NCBI RefSeq assembly: GCF_000499845.2
Contig: NC_023758.2
Coordinates: forward strand, 12,683,927-12,747,926
Source: Phaseolus vulgaris
Lineage: Eukaryota; Streptophyta; Magnoliopsida; Fabales; Fabaceae
Direction of reading: 5' to 3'
Length of the DNA stretch: 64,000 bases
In this document: piece by piece, positions 1-12,180 of the stretch
Layout: the number at the start of each line of letters is the position of its first letter
Numbering within the stretch: position 1 is the first letter of the stretch
The notes under the pieces: model-generated
What the model was told of the DNA's origin: nothing
The model's database searches: none
The model's input: the letters and a program-made list of their open reading frames with translations, nothing else
Position numbers and translations under genes: made by a program

Positions 1-1682
1 ATTCATTCAATTCAAACATGATCCATACATGATTATCCAATTTTTTGTTCCTTAAAACTAACACTTTTAGAAAATTATGTATCAAATTAATTTTTAACAT
101 TACATAACTTACTACCCAATATATAAAAAATAAAATTAAAAAAAAATTATGACGTGGCAGAAGTCGTGCCAAGTTGGTACGACTTCAGTATGACATGATA
201 GAGTCGTGTATAATTGGGACGATTTGTGCATATGAAGTCGTGCCGAATTGGCACGACTTGTCTAAATTTATAATTTTTTTAAAACGGACCCCATTTTGAT
301 AAAAAGAAAAAAAAAAAAACAACCCCATGATCCAAAAAACCTTAAAACTTTCTTTGCAGATCTCTTATAAGAAGAAAAAAAAATTGAGATTAAAAAAACT
401 TCTTATATTTATTCTCTTATTTTCTGCGTTTTCTTTATCTAAAACTTTGCATTTTTTCTAAAGGAATACAAATAGGATAGGTAACTTTATTCACATTTTC
501 TTCTTAAATCTTCATATCTTCACTCCTCAAATTTTCACACTTTCAATCATGAATCTAAACACAACCTCTCTTTAAGGTTTACGTTAAAGAAAAACAAATA
601 ACTTCTATTTATACATTAATGAGTGTCTAGAATTGTACTTTTAAGAAAACAAATCCAACCAACCTAACTCTATTTTCTCTGCGTCTAACTTTATTTTACG
701 TTTACAAAAGTTCTTATTTTATTTTCTTAGCCAATTAAATAATTTAAATTAATCAAATAAAAATTATATTATATTATTTATTTCTATTTAAGAAAAAGAG
801 AATGTTACAATACAATTATTTTAATAAGAAAAAAATATTAGTTTATCTATTAAAACTGAAAAAAAAAACATTTATGTTTTAGGGAGACGTTTATTTTTTA
901 ATGCAAATTACCTAAAACAATCAATTAATTTGAATCAGAATACATTTTTTTTATAAATCTCAATGCTGAAATTTTATAAAAATAATACTGAATAAAGTTA
1001 TCTTAATCAGAATAATTATGTATTTTAATCAATTGAAAATTGGAAAGCATTTGTACTTTAGGCATGCATTCAATTTTTAAGATTCATTTGCCTAAAGTAT
1101 TCCCTAATTAATTTATTGAAATCAAAATATATAATTGTATTATTACTTAAGTTAAATCATATAATAATTGTATATTTTGTATTATTAATCAATTGTAATT
1201 GTTCCGACCTAAGTCCAAAAGATGGTATCATAGATTAATTACCGCATTCGTGTGTATTGTATTTTTTAGTTTTGTTTTCTGTCAAGGTATTGTCCTTAAA
1301 AAAGGTAATATTTAAATAATTTAGAATATTTAAATCACGAATGGGAAGTATAACTAAATAATAATATGAGTAAAAAAAATGTATGTGTATAAATTTAGAA
1401 TTTTGCTAAGAAAATGATATAATTCTATCGTGTGATGACGTTTATTCTCATGATGATGATAAAAACTCCCTTATATAATAATATATAATAGAATAGATAC
1501 TATATATAGTATTAGAGTTGTAAATATACTATTAACCAAATTATAAAAATATTAATATATAAACCTTATAATTAGAATTTGAACTAAATAATTGCCTAAC
1601 GTGCACATAATATGATCATTTAATTTCTCTTCACATCATTTCCTTTCTTCCATTTTCTCTAGTGTAAACAGAGACATAGAAG

Positions 1683-1684
<2 letters not shown>
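1..1684. other. AT-rich intergenic DNA
   Basis: No coding signal was found on either strand. The stretch is strongly AT-rich with long A and T runs. Its only structured part is the cluster of palindromic modules near 160-260, listed separately. It lies downstream of the heparanase-like gene, which reads leftward towards it. Confidence 0.6.
160..260. repeat. Cluster of three imperfect palindromic modules
   Basis: Three related modules of about 25-27 bp lie at 160-186, 201-225 and 234-260. Each has an arm like AAGTCGTGCC, a short AT-rich centre and the inverted arm GGCACGACTT. The third is palindromic except for its central five bases, and the second is the most decayed. Spacing between modules is about 10-15 bp. 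Such arrays could form stem-loops or come from the untranslated region of a retroelement. No function can be assigned. Confidence 0.7.

Positions 1685-1735
<51 letters not shown>
1685..1735. repeat. (AT)n microsatellite
   Basis: An uninterrupted AT dinucleotide run of about 51 bp, some 200 bp beyond the stop codon of the heparanase-like gene. Length polymorphism between accessions is likely. Confidence 0.95.
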
Positions 1736-1740
<5 letters not shown>

Positions 1741-1941
1741 CTGACTAAATATAGCAATGAATTGAATGGATAAGGTGTATTCCAACAATGGAGATGGGCA
1801 AGAAAGAAATGGATTCTAAAACTAGGAAAAGGAATCCCTAATGGATACTGAAATTTAAAGGGACTAAGGACCTATGAAAACCCTAAAGAAATGTACATGA
1901 TTTTGGATTAAAAAACTATGAACAAATTATGTGCATGGTAC

Positions 1942-4724
1942 TTAACTACATGCTGGTGCATGGAAACTCCTGCTATTCACAAACACAATCGAATCAGGCT
2001 TGACTTTGACTGTGGAAGATGGATCGACAAGCTTTGGTTTCATCTTTGGAATTTCTAGGGACTGTGTGAGCTTTAGTGGAGTTCCATTCAACAGCACCAC
2101 CTGACTTTGAATGTTGCCATCTTCGGGAGTCAAATGGTACTCTTCCCTCATTTGATTTGGTGATCCTCCTTCTTTATCTAGGTACAGGTTCATGTCATTC
2201 ACCAGGGATACTCTGAACGTTGTGGAATTGGACATGTTTATGAGCAGCACAGTGATGCCATGCTGAAAAGAACGAAGCACAAGAACCAAGGTCAAGAACA
2301 AATGCCATTGAGTTAGAGGAAATAGAAACTTCTTGGTTTCAGTTTGTTACTTTTTTCTGTTAATGATTATTTGTAGCATGATGTTTTTTTATTTGATGAC
2401 CAGTGTAATTAGAGTTTTCGACTTCATGAAATTTTAGTTTCTCAACAAATTTCGATTTTAAGACTTTTCACTCATCTATAAAGATGTATTCTTGAATAAT
2501 CAAACTCAATGTTGTTGCCAATTGAGTTAAACCTATATGTATAAGTACTTCTTTCATAAACTGTCAAAATAAAAATTGACTAACATTATTATCTCACTAA
2601 ATTAGGAATTTATGTTCCTATTATTTTTACTGTTACTATCTCACCAAAAGAAATTATTTCTTAGAAGAAGATAATTTATTTTAGATGGGTTACCCCTTTC
2701 TTTGAACAATGAGCATATGTACGCAAAAGTGGAGATCCTTCATGAGAGACTGAAAGCACATTTCTTCCCATAAGCCGATGCCACAAAAGTGCTCTGAAAA
2801 AAAAAACATGCCAATTTGAAAGAGGCAATCATAACTATTAAATCAAACTGTTATACCTTGATCAATATAAAATCTTGATAATTATGTACACTAGGACTTG
2901 TGCACACAAACATATATGATGAGTTACCCATAATAATCTGGGTTAGGAATGAAGTTTGTGGTGTTTAGCATAGCATAGTTTCCTCCAACTAGTGCTTGTC
3001 TGCAATAAACCTTGTGGTTGAAGGTTGCTGTCATGCCAAGCTGGTCCAAGTACCTAGTTATTCATTCAGAACACATTGATAACATGTGAATGAGAAAAGA
3101 GAAAAAAGCAAAGAAGAAGAAGAAAAGAACTCAATTGATTAACATTTGACAGACCAGAAGCCATTAACAAAAGTATTTGACACATCGTTGCCACCACTGT
3201 TATAGGCTCCACCAGATTCCCCAACCCATGCTCCTGCCCGTGGAGTGAATTCCTTGACTGATTCTGAAACATCTTTGAATGTTTGAGCAACTTTGCTCAA
3301 ATAATATGGATCTTGAACCTTGTTAATAAGATCCTTATCATTACCTTCATTTAGAATAATGGTTAGTATAGAAAACAATCACCAAGACATCTATGTACAT
3401 ACATATATTATTATTAGACAAGACTAGATAGGAGAATCTATATACATACCGGGACCAAGGTTGTAAATGTGGTGGGTCACTCCATCAACCACACCATGTC
3501 CAACATTCTCTAAGAAGCTATCAAACCATTCCTTATTATAGAAACCTGCAGGGCCTAGCACCTTTGGCCTTGTACTGGTATTTTGGTATAGCATATTAAC
3601 TAAACTTCTGAGTTGAGTGATGTCTTTAGCATATTGAACACTGTTTATTTTGGCAGATACCCCACCAGAGCATAACTCATTTCCTGATAAGCACCATGTT
3701 AAAAGAAAACTTCATAAGTCATAATGCATCAAGGAAAATATTAAAAACTTATGGATATATGTGTGTAATTCAAAGCTTCCATTTAAAAGGCTTTTAGCTA
3801 CCTAATTCATATGAATCTATTTTATATCCTTTTGAAATTGAGTACTCCATAAGACTTATGGCATTTGTTGGATCCCAGTCTCCTACCCACTTCACCTTGT
3901 CCTCCTTAGAATTTTCCTTTCCATTTAGGGCATTCAACCCAAAAGTGAATTTCACTCTGAAAAGAGAAAAGGAACATGTGAGATTACTTAGTAACATGCA
4001 TAGTGACATTGAGAAAAAGGATGTGTTAAATTAATACCCTGTTTTGTTAAGGAATTCATTAACTTCATCCCATCTCTTTCTGGGAAGGCATCCTTTGCCG
4101 AAACCAAAGAGACCATCACTTTTCTTTTTCATAACGGGGCATTCCTCTTCTTCTCCAATTTGGTAAACGATCTGGTCTTCCAGTGAACCTCCTAATCTGA
4201 TCCTTAGGGGGCTAAAAGCTGCCAAAATTTTACCAAGAATTAGAAATGATATGTAATATATTTAATTTAATACAAAAGCTTTTGAAGTAAAAATCTTATC
4301 TTTTAATCACCCCACAAAGGCTAATAACAGTAAAATCGACTATGATTATTTGACTTAAGAAAAATGAACATACCCTTGATGGCATTTATCAGAATATCGT
4401 TAAACAAGTCCTGCAGAAGTTGAAAAACACATAACATAGCATGATGAAAATATGCATGATGGTTGGTTAATGGTAAATACTAAATATCATATTGAGAAGT
4501 CAAAGGAAAAGAATAAACACCAGATTCAGAATGCCTGCTTCTCCCCAGGGACATTGGTTGTAGTCACACTTGTTTGGTGGCCACCAATCTATAGTTGCAC
4601 AGATAAAATTTTCATCTGTGGTAGCGATGTGTGTCACCCCTTTCACTTCAAGGTTCACATCTTTAGCTGAAGACAGGGAATGTAACAAGAGGAGAACACA
4701 ACATATGCTTGCTTTGATTTCCAT
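1942..4724 (-). CDS. Heparanase-like glycoside hydrolase (GH79 family)
   Basis: Nine exons joined by GT..AG introns encode 515 aa: 4724-4521, 4410-4374, 4218-4038, 3956-3802, 3683-3450, 3344-3155, 3053-2928, 2793-2694 and 2262-1942. The first Met precedes a hydrophobic signal peptide (about residues 1-20), so the product should enter the secretory pathway. Early landmarks are the IDWWPP and CPWG motifs. The acid/base glutamate is Glu195 in GNELCSGG, and the nucleophile is Glu313 in WVGESGGAYNSG. Both catalytic residues are present. A C-terminal beta-sandwich region (ITVLLINMSNSTTF onward) completes the fold. Plant members are called heparanase-like or beta-glucuronidase (AtGUS) proteins and are thought to trim glucuronic acid from cell-wall arabinogalactan proteins. 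Length is close to the usual 510-545 aa. Nothing is broken. The exact orthologue (GUS3-like is my impression) and substrate are not proven by sequence. Confidence 0.93.
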
Positions 4725-6531
4725 TGTGAATGAAGAATTGAGTTATGGAACAGAAGCACTTCTTCTTGTGTATGTAAGTGAAATGTCAGTGAAATTTATA
4801 CTGTTAGTAAGAACGTATTTAGCAAACACTATCTAGTAACTTTTCTGTTAAGATTTTCTTTTGTTTTAACAACTTTTAACATAGGTTGGTTCTGTTATTT
4901 CTCAGAACAACTTTAAGATAACTTCAATGTATTCACAATAATATAAAAAAAAAATTATTTATTTGGATTTAAAATTTAAAAAGGAAAAGTATAATTATAA
5001 TTCTACCTTCAAAGGAGAAAAATGTGTATATTTTTATTTTATTTTGTGGTTTGATTCTGATTTTATTGCTTCTAGATTAAACAGTCTTTGATTACTCTTT
5101 ATATTTACAAATTAAATCCTTCTATTTTAAAATTAAACAAATATAATCCTTTCATTGTTTTTTTTCACCTGCAACCCTTATCAAAACAATAATTAGGAGA
5201 TAATGAAACTGAAATATTAAATAATTTTAAACTTTAGTAGTAAAAAATTAATGAAAGATTGATAAAATTTAAAGGATGTAATAGGGAATCAGACTTAAGT
5301 TTAATCAAAAAATATTTTAGAGTTTTCTTTACTTTTGATAAATTTTTCTATTTTAATACACGAGTATTTGATCATAAGATGATTTGCAATGATTTAACTA
5401 TGAGTTTATGCTAGAAGAATCTTCAAAACACCTTAATTTATATTTTAAGAATTTATTTTTGTTTTTATAAATAAAAAATTTTAATTCCTTAAAAGAATCC
5501 ATTTTTCATGTCTATAAAATTAAAAATCTTATATTTATTTTCAATATTATGTAATATAATTATGTGTTGAATACAAAATTACATGTGATATAATATCAAC
5601 ACGTAATTGAATATAATGATTTCAAATTTTGAGGATGAAAATTAAAATCAGAAGCTTATATCGATTAAAACCAAAATATTTAGTTATATTATAAAAAGAC
5701 TAAAAGTAATTATTTTAAACTGTAGAAGATGATTAAAATAAAGAAAGAAACTATCGTACTAAACCTAAATTTTATTTGCAAACCACATGTTTTATCTTCA
5801 AGGCCTTAGTATTGCCATTATTCTTTGATTCAAAAACAACATAAACACCTTTGTGGTCTTGCTCATCATCGTATGTCGATTGGATCGTATCTTGTTTTTT
5901 GTCTCATACATTTTGCTCCCTAAACTATTCCCACACCTGCGTAGTCTTTTTGCGTTTTTTACATAATCTTTGTCATAGAATGTTAACAAATTAATTTGGA
6001 GGTATATAGATGTGTATGAACATGTATTATAAGTAGGAGTAGAATAAACTCTTGTGTTGCTATCATGAAATTATTTGATATTAAATTTTTAATGAATGAT
6101 TTCAATCACAAATTTAATATGGAATGAAACAAAAATAGACTGAGAAAATTTGATTAAAACAAGAACTTGAAAATATATGATTAAATTATTAAAAGAAAGT
6201 AAGAAAAAGATGAGAAGATTTAGAAATGGAAGAAGAATTATGTGATACTTGTAGAAAAAGAAGATGGCTCAGTATTGTTTCACATACAAAGTGTCAAAAA
6301 TTCTCAATTTTATATTTCTAAAAAATATTAGGATTGAAGGTTCAATTGGCTATAGATCAAGGGTTGAATGGAGCCGAAATCAAAACAATAACCAAACAAA
6401 GAGTATAGAAAGAAATATACAAAAATTTATACTAGTTCATCCATCAACAAGGATTACGTCTAGTCCCCTTGAACAACTCACTCAAGAACATTTCACTAAC
6501 AAGTATTATACACTTCTTCATGTCACATAGG
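4725..6531. other. Intergenic DNA upstream of the heparanase-like gene
   Basis: The first few hundred bases should hold the promoter of the leftward heparanase-like gene, but no TATA box can be assigned with confidence. The rest is AT-rich with only short random open frames. No repeat or gene was recognised. Confidence 0.5.
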
Positions 6532-6690
6532 TATTTTCAACCTCTTCAGGTTCACAAAGTATTCTAACCTCTTCAGGTACATAGTATTTTCAACCTCTGC
6601 AGGTTCACCAAGTATTCTAATCTTTCTAGGTACACAATATTCTCAACCTCTGCAGGTTTATCAAATATTTTAACCTCTCTAAATACACAG
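6532..6690. repeat. Tandem repeat, three 53-bp units
   Basis: Three head-to-tail units lie at 6532-6584, 6585-6637 and 6638-6690. Each reads roughly TATTTTCAACCTCTGCAGG, then a segment like TTCACCAAGTATTCTAA, then CTCTTCAGGTACACA. Each unit itself holds two half-repeats of the type AACCTCT..AGGT. Units diverge at about 15-25 percent of positions. The flanks resemble decayed LTR or untranslated retroelement DNA. Confidence 0.85.
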
Positions 6691-8550
6691 TCTCAATCCC
6701 CCCTTGAGTTCAAGGACATGATACTAAGGACGATAAGTATTTGTGTAAAAGGATCTTCTACCGAGGAAGATAAGTGCTAGCAGCCTTTAGAGAGCTTGTG
6801 TGAATAAGAGAAGATAATTTGATGTTACATGTCATGCATTTAACGATTCTCAATGTAAGAGCTAATCAAACAATAGCAGAAGAAGAACAAAGACAATGAT
6901 GAGAGTTCAAACATACTCAGCAACTACTACATTTCTCAAGCCTATAAGAAGACATGCTTCAAAGAGAAGAACATGAAAGTGAACCATAATTTTCAAGTAC
7001 TAAAACTTTGATGAAGTACTCTACACCTTAAAAGTTTTGTAAAAAATACTATTTGTGTTCGTTTTTCATCAAACTAGTGAAAGACGCTACATTCACATTC
7101 TGTAGTGAACTAAGTTCATGATCTATTGATCACCCAACCTTGTGCTTGTATTACCCAAATGCTCTATTAAGTTTTAAACTTGCATGCTTAGTCAAAGAAT
7201 TTTATCATCTACATCTTATTATAATCCTTGGCAACTTCTCTTTATTATTCCCATCAAATTTCTGCTAATTTAGCTTTAACAACTCTTTATTTCATATTAC
7301 TGTTTTAGCTAAATTCATAATTCAAAACATAGTTACACAGTAATGGACTCTCATGAAAATAATAGAATGTGTCAGTATGAGGAATTCTCTTGGTATTATT
7401 GAATGTTTTATAGAAGTTTCCTTTGGTTTGAATACTTTGGTTTTGTCATTATGTATCCAATATTGTAGTGTCACAATTCGAACTTTGAATTCTTAAAATA
7501 TACTTTCATTTTTAATTCGGCCATTGTTTTACAAATGTGAAATATTCACTCATTTTTCCTGATAATTAACCTTTATAATTTCGAGTAAAAGAAAATTCAA
7601 GTTTTAAATAAATTAAAATTACAATCATTCAATTTTAAAAGCAAGTTTATAATTATATTTGACACTCGTAAAATTCATCTTACTTTCAATAATCATATAT
7701 CTAGAGTAACGATGGTTTAAAATTGTATAGTTTATAATTTGTTTAACATTAGTTCTCATTGACTTATAAAATTATTATATTATTTAAATATTTAAACTTT
7801 AATATGAAATATTAATGGTCTTGGATCTTTAAACAAGTCAAACCTACTGGGACCTTGCAATAGAGTGCTATAATATCCACAAGAAATAGAAAGATAAATT
7901 CAATGGAGATGGATGTAGTATCTACAGTGCCCTATACTTGCACCCATACAAACATATTTATTTAATTGAAATTTCTCACATACATATTAATGGATATATA
8001 GATATATCAATATTAATTATTTAAATAAAGTAATTTCTTTAGAATGATTTAAATACAATGTTATATTCACTTAATTCAATCTAATTAAAAAGAAGTTTGA
8101 ATTGAATTAGTAATTTAGTTCTTATATAATTTTTTAAAATATTTTAAGTTTGGGTGAATAATATATTTTTCCCGATATAAAATATAATTCATACAAGACA
8201 AGCAATCTTACTGATATTACTAGTGGCTCAGAGATATCATAATCAAAACTTGTGTATTTGATTATAATACTCAATAATACTATCACTAAGCGACCCTAAT
8301 GGGTGAGCAAATTCAAAAATTCTCTCTAATGTTCTCAAAGGCCACAGATTTGTAATCAAAATTAAAATATACAAATAAAAGAACACTAACAACAAAAACT
8401 ATCCATTGATTGTAAAAGAGTTCATGTACATTGGCTGAAAGTATTTTGTTGAGTATGAAGTTATATATTATGTCAAAAAATCTTTCACAACTCCCAATCG
8501 GGTAATTGTCGGAAGCCTATTCAGAACATCTCGTTAGATCTGAAACCACA
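6691..8550. other. Intergenic DNA, possibly old LTR remnant in its left part
   Basis: From about 6690 to 7340 the base composition is less AT-skewed than its surroundings and the text reads like a worn LTR, but no partner LTR, primer-binding site or target duplication was found. From 7340 to 8550 nothing was recognised. The last 100 bases or so are probably the 3' untranslated region of the leftward DPMS3 gene. Confidence 0.35.
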
Positions 8551-10407
8551 TCAGTCGAGAGTGAGATAAACTCCTTGTTGTTTCAAGTATTCCTTGGCCT
8601 CAACAATGTCCTGAAAAGAACCAAAATAAGCAACATTTTTCCACGTTATGATTCCAGCATCAGTCTACTGTAATCAGGCCATAACGATTATATTCTTTAA
8701 AAAAAGGGCAATTAGGAGAATAAAAGTAGTAAGTGCATAATGACCATCATCACAATTGAACTGTAATTTGAATAGAATTGAGATTTGTGGAAGCAAAATC
8801 ATTTTCTTATAGTAGATGCAGTGCTAATTCGGAAGAGGGAGAGCAGGGATAGAAAAATTAGGTTTCTATTTAGCTGATGACATTTACTATCTATCTGCAT
8901 ATGGAAAGAGAGTGTCAACTAAAATTCAAAAACGTATGGGGAGCAATAAAATAAGATAACAATTCATTGATGATTTCAGAAATTGGATATGAAAAAATAT
9001 TCTACCAAATAATAGCTTAAGCTTTGGGTGGTTGGTCCTGTTGATGATCCAGACAAAAATCCTGTATTACTTTTTAATAGAATAATTGGAGCTTGACATG
9101 GAACATGTCGCAGACTTTATATATCAGTGACAGAGTATCGTTGAGTGATAATGAGGATGATGATAATGTGATGGAGATCGGTATACAAGAAAGGAAGAGA
9201 GAAATGATTTATAATCTAGGTCTGCAGTATGCCAAATGACATTGGAAGATTTTTGTGATTACATTAGAATTACAAAAGTATCCTTCGATAAGTCCCATAT
9301 CTACTCCAGATTCTGCACCTAGAATTTCTTTTCAAATAAAAATGATAAACCTGAGGGAAGGGATCTTGGAGATAGAATCCTACCAACTCCAGTGGTAACT
9401 GACACAGTCATTAACTCCCTAAGAAATTAGAACTGAGACACACACCCCATGCTATAAACTATAGTGGAGTCTTCAAACGTTTCAAACATAACAATAATAA
9501 TAAAAATTAGAAACCACAAAGTTATTAAGGCCCAAAGTGTAAAGTGGCCGGTGAAAAACAGGTGTGCTTTGAGATGACTTCTTTGGCACGGTGTTTTGGG
9601 AAATATGACTGGCATGTTTGTGTTGTCGGTCATTTTTAAGACTCCATTCATTTTTTTACTTCTATGTAATTTATAATAAGAGAACATATCCTTCTCTTAT
9701 AAATTTTTTAAATAGCATCTAATTTAATAAATATAAATAATATCTAATTCTCAATCCACAATATGTGTGTGGAAATTAAACATAGTCATCTTTTCAGTCC
9801 AGAAATTTTAATGTACACACATAAAGTAACATGCATATTCCATAGGGACTGTATAAGCACAAACCAAGCAAATTACATTACATTGCAATATCTAATGAAC
9901 AAAAGACACAAAAAAATACCTTCTGCAACAATAGAGCTTCTTGAGGACAGGTTGGAAAATTCATCAGACCAACTCCAACCATTAATAAACCGTAACATCC
10001 TAAAGACACAACAAAATATATAGGTAGCTGCACAGAGGGCAAAACAAAGAATAGTCAGCATTATGTAAATAGAATTCAATAAAATAGAGTTACAACAAGA
10101 TTGGTGAAACTGTAAAAGATCAAAGCACTTTGCTTATAAGGCTTAGGTTTGAATTTAGCTGCTAGTACTCCCCCTTGATTGGGAACCTACATGCACAACT
10201 GCATGCCACACTATTGGAAATAGAGCCTCCCCAACTAAAAACTATCTTCTCCCAAAAACCAAATCAAAAATAAAAAATCAAACATATAATAACATGAAGA
10301 CCTACCAGCCAAGTATAGCTATATGAAATCACGGAAGCTTGTAAAAGGCCAATCCATAACATTGTAATGGCTACTACCAATGCCAAAATCTTCACAATAT
10401 GCTTCAT
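8551..10407 (-). CDS. DPMS3: Dolichol-phosphate mannose synthase subunit 3
   Basis: Three exons (10407-10306, 10027-9920, 8610-8551) of 102, 108 and 60 bp encode 89 aa, the size I recall for the Arabidopsis protein. It starts MKHIVKILALVVAI, has two membrane-spanning stretches (about residues 4-25 and 36-56), then the conserved FPTCPQEALLLQKDI and a short charged tail AKEYLKQQG. In plants this ER-membrane subunit tethers and stabilises the catalytic DPMS1, which makes dolichol-phosphate mannose for N-glycans, GPI anchors and O- and C-mannosylation. Intron phases are 0 throughout and all borders are GT..AG. Intron 2 is 1.3 kb. Upstream sequence to about 12.13 kb probably holds a spliced leader. 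The family assignment is firm and the leader structure is inferred. Confidence 0.93.
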
Positions 10408-10519
10408 TTATAAATCTGAAATTAGATCAAATAAAGAATTCCTGAAGATCATCAACTGGTGGAAATATAAAACAAAAATCAAACGATGACAGACAAAATC
10501 ACTAAATTCATTAGATAAC

Positions 10520-11368
10520 CCATTCACACATCAAACATATTCAAAATGCTAATATAGCCTTAAAATTCAAAACTTAATAACAATCAGTAAATCAATGCAA
10601 TCACAGCTAAAAAACTTAAGTACATACATCATTTTACCATTTCCTACCTCCAGACAAGGGTTACAATAAATAATCAAATGTAATCACATTCGTGAGGATA
10701 CCAAATCTACATGACTACTTAATTGAATTAAAAACTATTTGCCACTTCCATCAGATGGGATCTCTATGAAATTCATTTCATAGTTTAATATAACTCAAAA
10801 CCCTTGCGCAATTTTCCAGCATCACTTGGAAGTACCAGGTACTAACTTACCAACTAAAAATCCATGTCACAAGATCAAGGAAACCAAGAACACAAATTTC
10901 ATTGCACATAAAATGAATCAATTCAAAACAGAGGTTTACATAAACCATTCACACATCAAATGTATTCAAAATGCTAATATAGCATTAAAAGTTAAAACTT
11001 ATTGACAATCAGTAAATCAATGCAATCACAGCTAAAAAACGTAAGGACATACAACATTTTATCATTTCCTACCGCCAGGCAAGGGTCACAATAAATAATC
11101 AAATGTAACCACATTCATGAGGCTACCAAATCCTACATGACTACTTAATTGAATTAAAAACTATTTGCCACTTCCATCAGGTGGAATCTCCATGAAATTC
11201 ATTTCATAGTTTAATGCAACTCAAAACCCTTGCGCAACTTTCCAGCATCACTTGGAAGTATCATGTACTAACCTACAAACTAAAAATCCACGTCACAAGA
11301 TCAAAGAAACCAAGAACACAAATTTCATTGCACATCAAATGAATAAATTCAAAACAGAGATTTACATC
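10520..11368. repeat. 425-bp tandem direct duplication in the DPMS3 leader region
   Basis: Two head-to-tail copies (about 10520-10944 and 10945-11368) align over their whole length with roughly 90 percent identity by eye and few indels. Both include landmarks such as TTCATTTCATAGTTTAAT and CATCACTTGGAAGTA. They lie between the DPMS3 start-codon exon and the presumed promoter, so they are probably intronic in the 5' leader. The offset between copies is 425 bp. Confidence 0.9.
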
Positions 11369-11438
11369 ATATTCCAAATGGCACCAATTCCTAAACAAAC
11401 AAAACATTAATGATGGTTATTAGTTATGACAGATTATC

Positions 11439-11495
11439 CTAAACACTTAAATTCATAACCATTACCAATGCCAAAATCTTCACAATAGGTTTCAT
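11439..11495 (-). other. Duplicated decoy of DPMS3 exon 1, with an 18-codon ORF
   Basis: About 60 bp here (roughly 11465-11524) duplicate the DPMS3 start-codon region (10378-10437), offset 1087 bp. The copy retains an ATG (11493-11495) and encodes MKPIVKILALV, differing at residue 3 from the real N terminus, then runs out of homology and stops at TAG 11439-11441. If the leader is retained unspliced or alternatively spliced, this would act as an upstream ORF. It could equally be silent intronic sequence. Confidence 0.7.
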
Positions 11496-12123
11496 TTATC
11501 AATCTAAAATTAGATCAAATATATAAATATGCATAAATTTGTATGTAGAAAAGGTGATTCCGATTTTAAATGTTGTGACAAAGCATAACATGTATAGGTT
11601 GGGGTGTATTTATGTGAAGAAAACACTGTACACGAAGCACATACACTTCGGAACTCAACTGAAATTCCACAAACTAGACTCAAATCCCACAAGTGAAAAC
11701 TCAAGTTTACTTGAAAGAATCTCACAAACAGAGTTGGGTACAAAAAATCGGCACTAAAAAACTCATCAGTATAACCCGGAAACCATTCTAACACCAGAAA
11801 CTGCTACTAGTGTTTTAAAACAGGGGTAACATTGTTATCCTACTAAACAAACTTGACTACTTACATCACGCGATTATTAGGTTTGATGATAAAATGAGAA
11901 GAGAGATAAGTCAGAGGAGAAAACCCACCCCACTCACCAGAACAAACGTTCAGAAGATTCAAAGATAGCGAAGGAGAGAAAAGTAGATGGAATGTGAGGT
12001 GTACCGTTTTACACTGCTTCACTGGATTCTGGCTGACAGAATGTGAAGCCGCAAAAGGGTGTTTCCCAAAGGACCAAAGTTGAAGCAACCAGATCAAATT
12101 GCGGAAAAATGACGGACAAGGAG

Positions 12124-12180
12124 CCACAATTAGGGTTTCTGATTGTTTTTAGAGTAGCCAATGACTCACAAAACACCTGA
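12124..12180 (-). promoter_or_regulatory. Probable DPMS3 core promoter with telo-box
   Basis: On the minus strand a telo-box AAACCCTA (12131-12138) lies in front of less AT-rich DNA (about 11870-12120) that looks like a 5' untranslated exon. Telo-boxes are common in promoters of plant housekeeping and translation-related genes. The transcription start is not determined and no TATA box was assigned. Confidence 0.4.

Noticed and set aside
1685..1735. AT run as a possible matrix-attachment or replication element
   Set aside because: A plain microsatellite explains it. Nothing in the sequence supports a specific function.
11861..12127. 88-codon minus-strand frame in the DPMS3 leader
   Set aside because: Better explained as 5' untranslated leader of DPMS3. 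No family resemblance, and it is not conserved in reading style.
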